Positions 1 through 5,962 of a DNA stretch of 7,543 nucleotides are shown one piece after another (the stretch's first letter is position 1; every line of letters begins with the position of its first letter). Under the pieces are notes generated by a model. It searched no databases. It was not told the origin of the DNA and worked only from the letters and a program-made list of their open reading frames with translations. The translations under genes and the position numbers were made by a program. Source of the DNA: Bdellovibrionales bacterium RBG_16_40_8 (GTDB lineage Bacteria; Bdellovibrionota; Bdellovibrionia; Bdellovibrionales; UBA1609); contig MEPT01000075.1 of the NCBI GenBank assembly GCA_001769925.1, forward strand, positions 1,338 through 8,880, written 5' to 3'.

Positions 1-1
1 T

Positions 2-592
2 AATAATTATCGCTCCCAACAAAAGGGCTGTCAGGAAACTCTGCCGAACAACGCTGCCATTGTGTGCAGCGAAAAAAGTGCTACAGCAAAAACCTGTGCG
101 GGCTCCCTTGTCGTTGCCACCGTTGAGTCTCAATCAAAAACTTCTATTTCAGCAACAGCAAGAGACTTTCGCAAAAATATAACGGCAAGTGAGCAGTGTT
201 TCATGACGAGTTACGACGTTTGCACTAATGAGAATTATCAAGCAACAAAACACTGTATAGTCTGGGAGGAACATGTCATACGCGTGTACAATCGGTGCGA
301 AAATGATTACACCAATGCCGTTCTTACAGCGCGACAGGAATTGCTCACGTGCCAAAATAGTGAGGCGAAACTAATCAGCCAGCAACGCTTTCAAGAAATA
401 GAAGAACGCATCAAGGTGTATCGGGATTTTAAAGATCATGAATTGGAAGCAAATAAAACTTCTGCAAATACGGCCCGGCGTTTTCAACGTGCATATGGCG
501 AAAAAATCAATGCTCTCTTTAAACAGACAGCTTCCATGAAAACTGATGCTAAACGTATAGAATATGAGGTTGGCACAGGTGAGAACGACTAG
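2..592 (+). CDS. Cys-rich helical protein of unknown function (5' end missing)
   Basis: The frame is open from the left window edge to the TAG at 590-592, so the gene almost certainly begins upstream. A GTG at 62 is the first start-like codon inside the window, but nothing like a ribosome binding site precedes it, and the 20 codons before it (NNYRSQQKGCQETLP...) read as ordinary protein. About 196 residues are visible, with eight cysteines. Five of them fall at growing intervals in one stretch (C-x7-C-x10-C-x13-C-x17-C, within about 194-355). The last 75 residues are strongly charged and lack Pro, consistent with a long amphipathic or coiled-coil helix. An even number of spaced cysteines in an otherwise polar helical protein suggests a disulphide-bonded exported protein, but the signal sequence would be outside the window. 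I do not recognise the family. Coding seems real because of frame length and amino-acid texture. The gene ends directly against an insertion-sequence relic. Confidence 0.65.
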   Translation, partial: NNYRSQQKGCQETLPNNAAIVCSEKSATAKTCAGSLVVATVESQSKTSISATARDFRKNITASEQCFMTSYDVCTNENYQATKHCIVWEEHVIRVYNRCENDYTNAVLTARQELLTCQNSEAKLISQQRFQEIEERIKVYRDFKDHELEANKTSANTARRFQRAYGEKINALFKQTASMKTDAKRIEYEVGTGEND

Positions 593-599
593 TCAAAAA

Positions 600-811
600 T
601 AAGATAGCGGCAGAATTGCGATTCAACGTATCAGCGCACAAAAGAAAATTCTTTCTTCCAAAGAAGCCAGTCGGTCTGGTCCCTCAAGGGCAATGGAGCC
701 TAAGTTCAGCTATCAATCTGTCTTGCAGAGTGCCGTCGTGCTCAAAAAGCTGGCTGTATAGAAGCTTTGAAGTGGCATCATCAACCGTGAACTAAATTTT
801 CAATGCCATTT
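600..811 (-). pseudogene. Transposase fragment (rve/DDE domain relic)
   Basis: Minus-strand translation from about 809 gives MALKI, a stop (792-794), then FTVDDATSKLLYSQLFEHDG (732-791) running in frame into TLQDRLIAELRLH (693-731) before another stop at 684-686. The first block matches the DDE-domain strand 'hhhVDDATSKhhh' typical of IS481/ISNCY-type transposases. The second matches the 'RTLQDRLVKELRL' helix near the C-terminus of the same proteins. In an intact enzyme these blocks are separated by well over 100 residues, so an in-frame internal deletion has joined them. Beyond 684 there are only weak hints in shifted frames (for example FLLCADTLNRNSAA), suggesting frameshifts. No start codon, HTH region or complete catalytic triad remains. 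A plus-strand open frame (595-795) overlapping it is regarded as an antisense by-product. Confidence 0.6.
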
Positions 812-890
812 TTCTTACTTGCCCCCCAATTGCATTTTCTTGACACAAAAAGAGACAGCTTAACGCATCACTTCAAAAAGTCCCAGAACA

Positions 891-939
891 GGACATTTTA
901 ACTTGTCAAAAAAGAGGACATTTCTACTTAGCGGCAACA
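891..939 (-). repeat. IS terminus with two GGACATTT-type direct repeats
   Basis: On the plus strand GGACATTTTAACTT (891-904) recurs 25 bases later as GGACATTTCTACTT (916-929), matching at 12 of 14 positions. The block ends GCGGCAACA at 939. On the minus strand it therefore begins TGT and has AAATGTCC repeats ahead of the transposase relic. This is the expected orientation for the upstream end of an ISNCY/IS481-like element, where such repeats serve as transposase binding sites. The partner end was not found. Confidence 0.55.
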
Positions 940-1036
940 ATTATCAAATATATTCTAATGTAATCCATAACTCTAGCCGATGGTCTAGGTGGTTTAAGAT
1001 TTATAAATATACGGCTTAGTAGATTAAGGGGGATTA

Positions 1037-4000
1037 ATGAATGCAAAAATTATTATAGTTATTGCGACATCGGCTTTAGTGCTCTCAGGATGTAGTGGTG
1101 ATGGCGGTTCATCTAATGCGTCTGAAGCATTTTCTAATATATCAGGTACAGTAGCGCAATCTGTGGGCAGCCAAAGTTTTTTTAGTAAAATTTCGCAAAA
1201 GCTTGGTATTCAATCAAAAATAAAATCATTGGATGTAGAAGATAACTGTCAAATTGATGCGGCTGATATTGATACTGGTGAAGTCATTTCTTCAACAACC
1301 TCTGATTCTGATGGCCACTATACCTTAAGTGGCGTTGATGCCGGGGTAACTTATAAAATTATCGCCACCTGTGGCGCCAACATGTATTCAAGTGTTGCGA
1401 CTGCGGTTGTCTCAGACCCCTCTACACTTGATGAGTCTGAGCGCGTGGCAACAAATCCCCGATCAACATTGATTGCAGCATATATTTTGCAAGCCATCGT
1501 CAATGCGGTCGACCAGGCCACACAGAACGTGGGCGGTAATCAAGAGCTTGCTAACGCGATTAAAGCGGCAATTTTTTCAGCCCTTGATTCGGTCATTCAG
1601 ACCATCACAAGCACTATTAATGAGGCCATCGAATCAGGAGCGATGCAAGAACCAGATATAACCTCGGCGACAGCTATTGCCGGCGACCTCGACGGTGCGA
1701 TTGATTCTTCAGATATCTCAGATGTTGTCGATGCTATTGATGCTCCAGCCTCTGTGACTCAGTCCGTAGTGGGCGCCACTCAAAATTCAGCCGCAAGCCA
1801 GGCCTGCAATGAAGTTCAGGGCGGGACACTTGCTGCCTGCACGGCTAGCGTGGCACGCCTAATGTACAATGTTCTTGGTTTTCCGGTGGCATTAAAAACC
1901 AGCAGCGGAGTTTTTGATCTTAGCGGATGCTCGTCGAGTGACACGATCAACGGTGGGTCTGAAACTATTGAAGAGGCCTTCCCTAACTCATTGGTGATCG
2001 ATGGGGCATCAGACCCTGTGTACCCAGATACTTTGTGTATAGTAAAACCAAATTTAGGAGAGCCAGATCGTAATAGAGGTTACGAAAATGGTGGGGATCA
2101 CGGTGGTCCGATGTTTTCTGAAACTGCAGACATGGATGATGATGCTAGCGATGATGTTGGTGTTTTATCTGCAATGGGTACAGCTTTATTTAATAGTTAC
2201 AAATATCGTTTAAGCCATATTAACCGCCTAGTATTTGATTATCAAAATGGGGCCGGCATGAATGTTCGTCTGATTAATCAGCGCTTCGTCTTGAATAATA
2301 ATGGCGGCCAGGGTCAAGTGGCGCATTATTATTACAACGGAGCGTCATGGTCAAATACCTTATGGCCAGCAAATTGCGGCTATGACAACAGTCAAATTTG
2401 TAAATTGTGGGACATTAATTTTAATTTTGCTGATGCTACGTGGAGGACTGCACAAAATGAAATCTTACTTGCAGCAGCCATAGGTACTAGCCAACTTAAT
2501 CTTAATGTAATGAGCAAAAAATTCTCTGGCCCGGTGCCGAGCCAATCACAAATCGATTCATTTGTTGATGATGGGCGCGTGCACACAAATCATAATATTA
2601 CCGGTGAAAAAGAGTTCAGTATTGTAACCACAAAGCCAGCAGGTTTTGATAGTGCTGGGGCCAATCCATGTTGGGATAAAGACCCCTCTACTCCGTGCTT
2701 AGATCCTGGTGGCAGTGCAGTAGTTCCTGTGCTAGTAAATCTAACCTTTGGCAGCGTTGATGCCAAAGGCTTTAAGCCAATTACAAGCATTACTTCTAAC
2801 ATAAGTGGCGCTTACTATCTTTGGCCTATGTTTGGTATGAAGGGGTTTTCGGGGGTGCTTGGATTTATAAAAGTTTCTGACGGTAAGATCGTGCAAGATG
2901 AGCTCTTTCGTCAGCGCGCAGTTAAGATCATTCTTAACTCAAGTGAGTGTGCTCAAAATGGTTTAGATGATGGGAGTTGCGCTCAGAGCAAAATTTATAA
3001 CGTAGAATTAGATTGGTCGCAGTGTAATGGGAATGGCGGTGATTGCCCAGCATACGCTGAAAATGGAGCTGATGTCGCGGTAACAGGATATTCTGCAAAT
3101 GTGCAAAGTGATTACCGAACTACTTGGGAGAACTTCTGCGATACGAATAATTGTATGGGCCATCAATTAGTTGGTAGCGGAGATTGGGGTGACATGGAGA
3201 CATTTAAATTTAGTGTTACTAGTCAGGCCGACTCTGATGCTATTTCACTTGCCGGAACGGGCAAAGCCAGTTCTGAAGGTGAATACAATCTTGCTATTAA
3301 AAATGACTGCACAGCTACTGGTTGTACTTTTGGCGGATTTTATTTGGTTGATAACACAGGTGCTATGCACGTAGATGCAGATATCAATTGTGCGAGTTGT
3401 TCTGCTGCTAACTTTTGGGGAGGTACCAATATCGGGATTTATACTCTAGCCTATATTAACACGGGTAATGACTTCGATAGTAATACTGGTGGCAGTCAAG
3501 GGTTACAAACGGTCGCTGCCAACCATTGGATATTTAATGCTCCTATCGTTAACCCGAACTTTGCCTGCGCAGGTGAACCTTTCTTTATTGATGGCAATAA
3601 TAACGGCAAATTAGATTGTGGTCTGGTCGGGGGAGTTAGTCGTGCTATCAATGGTGACGTTTCTTTTTCTGGTGAATGGGAATATAACTGGTATATTAGT
3701 GATCCTGGTTTAGATGGTGCCACAGCTTCGGCACGCGCGGCAAACCCACTGCGTGAGGTAGATAACGCCTTCGCTTTTCGCAATCCAGTTGGTACTAAAA
3801 AATTACTAGCAACGGCATTTAATGGCTGGTTTGATGGCAAGCACAGCATATCGTCAACTACCGATTTTAATGCCCTACAGGTGTTTGCACTTGTTTACCT
3901 CTTTTTTGAAGATGGCGACGAGTATAAATATATCGACGACATTATCTCAGGGCAGAATAGATTTTCGATAGAGTCACCTGCGTTTGATGATAACGAAGAA

Positions 4001-4057
4001 ATGATAACTATTAACAAAGCTATTGGGCAAGCGATGTTAGACTTTAAGGCTCCTTAA
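1037..4057 (+). CDS. Large surface lipoprotein with Ig-like regulatory domain and paired cysteines
   Basis: The ATG at 1037 is preceded by a strong Shine-Dalgarno (AAGGGGGA, 1026-1033). Residues 1-19 are a lipoprotein signal: Lys4, a hydrophobic core, then lipobox L16-S-G-C19. Ser at +2 rather than Asp favours outer-membrane sorting. Residues about 35-125 resemble a carboxypeptidase-regulatory/SpaA-type beta-sandwich (ISGTVA..., then DSDGHYTLSGVDAG). Residues about 138-240 are Ala/Ile/Val-rich and probably helical. The remainder, to residue 1006, is a Gly/Asn/Asp/aromatic-rich beta-type region. After Cys19 there are 22 cysteines in sequential close pairs (e.g. 447/455, 701/706, 785/788, 844/861), as expected of local disulphides in an exported protein. 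DGNNNGKLD (852-860) resembles a DxNxNGxxD calcium loop. No catalytic motif is recognised; a role in adhesion, surface coating or substrate binding is a guess. The gene is monocistronic, follows an IS relic and ends 2 bases from a convergent gene. Confidence 0.92.
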   Translation: MNAKIIIVIATSALVLSGCSGDGGSSNASEAFSNISGTVAQSVGSQSFFSKISQKLGIQSKIKSLDVEDNCQIDAADIDTGEVISSTTSDSDGHYTLSGVDAGVTYKIIATCGANMYSSVATAVVSDPSTLDESERVATNPRSTLIAAYILQAIVNAVDQATQNVGGNQELANAIKAAIFSALDSVIQTITSTINEAIESGAMQEPDITSATAIAGDLDGAIDSSDISDVVDAIDAPASVTQSVVGATQNSAASQACNEVQGGTLAACTASVARLMYNVLGFPVALKTSSGVFDLSGCSSSDTINGGSETIEEAFPNSLVIDGASDPVYPDTLCIVKPNLGEPDRNRGYENGGDHGGPMFSETADMDDDASDDVGVLSAMGTALFNSYKYRLSHINRLVFDYQNGAGMNVRLINQRFVLNNNGGQGQVAHYYYNGASWSNTLWPANCGYDNSQICKLWDINFNFADATWRTAQNEILLAAAIGTSQLNLNVMSKKFSGPVPSQSQIDSFVDDGRVHTNHNITGEKEFSIVTTKPAGFDSAGANPCWDKDPSTPCLDPGGSAVVPVLVNLTFGSVDAKGFKPITSITSNISGAYYLWPMFGMKGFSGVLGFIKVSDGKIVQDELFRQRAVKIILNSSECAQNGLDDGSCAQSKIYNVELDWSQCNGNGGDCPAYAENGADVAVTGYSANVQSDYRTTWENFCDTNNCMGHQLVGSGDWGDMETFKFSVTSQADSDAISLAGTGKASSEGEYNLAIKNDCTATGCTFGGFYLVDNTGAMHVDADINCASCSAANFWGGTNIGIYTLAYINTGNDFDSNTGGSQGLQTVAANHWIFNAPIVNPNFACAGEPFFIDGNNNGKLDCGLVGGVSRAINGDVSFSGEWEYNWYISDPGLDGATASARAANPLREVDNAFAFRNPVGTKKLLATAFNGWFDGKHSISSTTDFNALQVFALVYLFFEDGDEYKYIDDIISGQNRFSIESPAFDDNEEMITINKAIGQAMLDFKAP

Positions 4058-4059
4058 AA

Positions 4060-4650
4060 TTAATCAAATAAATATGCGCCGATATCAATTTTGATATCGG
4101 CGTTTTCGAAATCTGTAAGCCTAACAAAGCGCTGCGTGTTTAATATTCTAGGGCTCATATACTCTGAAATGTAAAAGTAATAGTCTTTAGATAACACCAA
4201 TATGTTTTCATCACTTCTTGATACAGACGCATCTAACTTAAAAATATATTCGTCGTTATGGCTGGTTTTTTGCCAGCTAAACGTGCCAGTTTTTTGAGAA
4301 AAAATAAATGTATCAGAAGTTAAATCAGTCCAGGCATGAACCGCACGATGTTCACAAAGTATTTTTTTAGCTGATAATTTTGTTCTCTCTTCTACTGAAA
4401 ATTTACACTCAAATAGGGCAATTTCTTCGAAGCTCAATGGCTTTATATAAAGAAAACTCTCTGAGTCTTTATTAAGTTCTACCCAGAAGCCACCTATTTT
4501 TTCTATTTGGTAATTCAAACTGCTTTTGTCGATTGCAATGACAGCGTCGTTCCTGCCAGCATTAATGGCATCGGCAGCTCTAGCAGCATTTGCAGTTACA
4601 GCTGCAACGCATATTAGCAAAGTTATAAAATAATAGACTATGCGGTTCAT
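4060..4650 (-). CDS. Small exported (periplasmic) protein of unknown function
   Basis: A 196-residue protein starts at the ATG read from 4650. Residues 1-26 form a Sec signal peptide: MNR, a hydrophobic core (about 4-18), then AVTANA-ARA-A, with signal peptidase I cleavage likely after Ala22 or Ala25. Cys14 lies inside the core with no lipobox context, so this is not a lipoprotein. The mature part has only Cys82 and Cys99, which could form one disulphide, and a pattern of alternating aromatic and polar residues (e.g. TFIFSQKTGTFSWQ; YYFYISEY) suggesting a beta-rich globular domain. No family or catalytic motif is recognised. The ribosome binding site is weak, but a good minus-strand promoter sits about 36 bases upstream. 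The gene is divergent from ftsW and convergent with the lipoprotein gene, so it is probably transcribed alone. Its 3' end doubles as a terminator hairpin. Confidence 0.8.
   Translation of the reverse strand: MNRIVYYFITLLICVAAVTANAARAADAINAGRNDAVIAIDKSSLNYQIEKIGGFWVELNKDSESFLYIKPLSFEEIALFECKFSVEERTKLSAKKILCEHRAVHAWTDLTSDTFIFSQKTGTFSWQKTSHNDEYIFKLDASVSRSDENILVLSKDYYFYISEYMSPRILNTQRFVRLTDFENADIKIDIGAYLFD
4077..4106 (+). terminator. Perfect 12-bp hairpin plus T-run after the lipoprotein gene
   Basis: CGCCGATATCAA (4077-4088) and TTGATATCGGCG (4091-4102) are exact reverse complements separated by two bases, so the real loop is probably four or more. TTTT (4103-4106) follows. It lies 20 bases after the lipoprotein stop codon and fits an intrinsic terminator, although the T-run is short. 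The flank on the other side is AT-rich, so it might also slow transcription from the opposite strand. The hairpin lies wholly inside the last codons of the convergent minus-strand gene, where it encodes ADIKIDIG. Confidence 0.65.
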
Positions 4651-4665
4651 AAATTAGCACCATAC

Positions 4666-4693
4666 TTGTTACGGTCGTTGTAGGCATTATAAA
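4666..4693 (+). promoter_or_regulatory. Candidate promoter 1 for ftsW-murG-murC
   Basis: TTGTTA (4666-4671) and TATAAA (4688-4693) are separated by 16 bases on the plus strand. The -10 overlaps the minus-strand TATAAT in the shared sequence ATTATAAA (4686-4693), so the two directions would compete for polymerase. It would give a leader of roughly 125 bases to the preferred ftsW start. Confidence 0.35.
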
Positions 4694-4713
4694 CAGTTAA
4701 TCATGTTTTTAAA
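4686..4713 (-). promoter_or_regulatory. Candidate sigma70-type promoter of the minus-strand exported-protein gene
   Basis: On the minus strand, a perfect TATAAT (4691-4686) is preceded at a 16-base spacing by TTTAAA (4713-4708, 4 of 6 to TTGACA). Transcription would start near 4679, giving a leader of about 28 bases to the ATG at 4650. Position and -10 quality support it; it is predicted by eye only. Confidence 0.45.
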
Positions 4714-4737
4714 ACTGCCCTGTAAATAAGATAGAAT
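4709..4737 (+). promoter_or_regulatory. Candidate promoter 2 for ftsW-murG-murC
   Basis: TTAAAA (4709-4714) and TAGAAT (4732-4737) are separated by 17 bases. The -10 matches TATAAT at 5 of 6 positions and the -35 matches at 4 of 6. If used, transcription would start near 4744, upstream of both possible ftsW starts. In this AT-rich stretch such matches arise easily by chance. Confidence 0.3.
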
Positions 4738-4825
4738 TGTCAAATAAGTAGTCATTTAATCGATGCCGTTTATAGACTTAAGTCTGTGTTCCCACAGCAC
4801 TACAAGCTTGATAAGATTAGCTTAT

Positions 4826-5941
4826 ATGAATCGCGAACTTGATCGCCCACTTTTTTTGGCACTGCTATTTTTGCTCGGGTTTGGAATAGTACAAATTTAT
4901 TCATCAAGCTATATTTTTGCTATTGAATCTTTTGATGACGGCCTTTTTTTTGTTAAAAAGCAGGCTTTGTTTGTAGCGCTTGCGCTTATTGTTTTGTTGG
5001 TTACTGCATATTTGCCACTGCAATGGGTTGTGAAACTGGGGCTTTGCTTGTGGATTCTTTCATTTATTGGAGTTGGGCTAACTCTTGTCCCAGGATTGGG
5101 TGTTCGCGTTGGCGGGGCATCGAGATGGTTAAATATAGCTTCTGGTTTTAGGTTCGAGCCAAGCGAACTATTGAAATATACTTATCCACTACTTTTGGCT
5201 TTTGTTTTCACTAGAGAAAAAGTTCGACTGTCATCAGCAACACAACTTAGTTTTGCAGCATTGCCATTTCTGCCGCTAGGCTTACTTATTATGCAGCCTG
5301 ATTTTGGCTCTGTGGCGCTTTTGTCAGTAATGATTTTGTCTATTTTATTTTTACATGGCTTAAGGTGGCGATATGTTTTTACAGGGCTTGCGGTGGCCTG
5401 TCTCACATTTTATTTTTTGATTGTAAGAGTTGATTATAGAATGGCACGTATAACAGCGTTTTTAGATCCGTGGTCTGATCCGGCGCAGAAGGGTTTTCAA
5501 GTTATTCAAAGTATGCTGGGGTTTTTTTCTGGTGGTCTTACAGGTGTTGGCTTGGGCCAGGGTCAGGGCAAACTTTTTTTTCTACCTGAGGCACACACAG
5601 ATTTTACTTTATCAGTTTTAGCAGAAGAACTTGGTTTTATAGGAATACTTTTTGTGTTATCAATATTTGGTTTTGTAATGTTGAGAGGGTTTCAAATAGC
5701 AGCCCGGGCCAAAAATGAATTTGAGCAAACAGTGGCACTTGGCGTGACGATAATGTTTTCGCTTACGGCAATGGTTAACGCAGGTGTCGCTATGGGAGTT
5801 TTGCCCACAAAGGGTTTAGGAATACCATTTCTCAGTTACGGTGGCAGCGCGCTTGTTGCAACCTGCTTTGGTTTGGGGATTTTGCTCAATATAGATCGTA
5901 CGCAGAAAGTGATATATAAAAAGTCATTTATTAGAATTTGA
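4826..5941 (+). CDS. ftsW: FtsW, septal peptidoglycan glycosyltransferase (SEDS family)
   Basis: FtsW is the inner-membrane SEDS enzyme that polymerises lipid II into glycan strands at the division septum, with its partner class B PBP (FtsI). The protein is 371 residues from the chosen start and nearly all membrane segments. SEDS landmarks are YSSS (25-28), GASRWLN (97-103), PSE (112-114), QPDFG (157-161), FLDPW (212-216), PEAHTDF (254-260, containing the Asp that corresponds to the essential loop aspartate of the family) and LPTKGLGIPFLSYGGS (326-341). The start at 4826 gives MNRELDRPLFL, the normal FtsW N-terminus. An in-frame ATG at 4763 would add 21 residues (MPFIDLSLCSHS...) unlike the family, and both have weak ribosome binding sites. 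The downstream murG and murC point to FtsW rather than the elongation homologue RodA. It is the first gene of its operon here. Confidence 0.93.
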   Translation: MNRELDRPLFLALLFLLGFGIVQIYSSSYIFAIESFDDGLFFVKKQALFVALALIVLLVTAYLPLQWVVKLGLCLWILSFIGVGLTLVPGLGVRVGGASRWLNIASGFRFEPSELLKYTYPLLLAFVFTREKVRLSSATQLSFAALPFLPLGLLIMQPDFGSVALLSVMILSILFLHGLRWRYVFTGLAVACLTFYFLIVRVDYRMARITAFLDPWSDPAQKGFQVIQSMLGFFSGGLTGVGLGQGQGKLFFLPEAHTDFTLSVLAEELGFIGILFVLSIFGFVMLRGFQIAARAKNEFEQTVALGVTIMFSLTAMVNAGVAMGVLPTKGLGIPFLSYGGSALVATCFGLGILLNIDRTQKVIYKKSFIRI

Positions 5942-5962
5942 TTAATTGAAAAACAGGTATTC

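Larger units (their letters stand above)
600..939 (-). mobile_element. Decayed, internally deleted insertion sequence (ISNCY/IS1202-like)
   Basis: This stretch, read on the minus strand, holds one recognisable IS terminus (starting at 939 with TGTTGCCGC...) followed by a transposase relic. The terminus carries two GGACATTT-type repeats, an arrangement I recall from elements whose transposase has an HTH plus an rve/DDE domain (ISNCY/IS1202-like or related IS481-like). The N-terminal half of the transposase, the middle of the catalytic domain and the distal terminus are missing or unreadable. The far boundary near 593-600 is not defined and no matching inverted end or target duplication was found. 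The element is dead. Together with its flanks it accounts for most of the 444-base gap between the two coding genes. Family assignment is from memory of motifs, not from a search. Confidence 0.6.

Noticed and set aside
595..795. Plus-strand open stretch of about 66 codons in the gap after the first gene
   Set aside because: It has no start codon with a ribosome binding site and lies antisense to a recognisable transposase relic, whose amino-acid motifs explain the sequence better.
891..929. CRISPR-like or other regularly spaced repeat array
   Set aside because: There are only two copies of a 14-base motif, and their position ahead of a transposase relic identifies them as IS terminal repeats.
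903..930. Outward promoter from the IS end (TTGTCA at 903 with TACTTA at 925)
   Set aside because: The -35 is good but the -10 matches only about 2 of 6 positions, and the sequence is already explained by the terminal repeats.
1002..1007. TATAAA as a -10 box for the lipoprotein gene
   Set aside because: No reasonable -35 at 15-19 bases upstream; isolated AT-rich hexamers are expected by chance here.
3496..3849. Long minus-strand open frame inside the lipoprotein gene
   Set aside because: It is antisense to a well-supported gene with a lipobox and paired cysteines, has no ribosome binding site, and its composition is that of a shadow frame.
4738..4743. Perfect minus-strand TTGACA upstream of the exported-protein gene
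   Set aside because: At 16-18 base spacing the sequence is GC-rich (GGGCAG) with no -10; the TTTAAA/TATAAT pair closer to the gene fits better.
4826..5941. RodA (elongation SEDS protein) instead of FtsW
   Set aside because: The immediate murG-murC context and the PEAHTDF and LPTKGL...SYGGS motifs fit FtsW better, although SEDS paralogues are hard to separate by eye.
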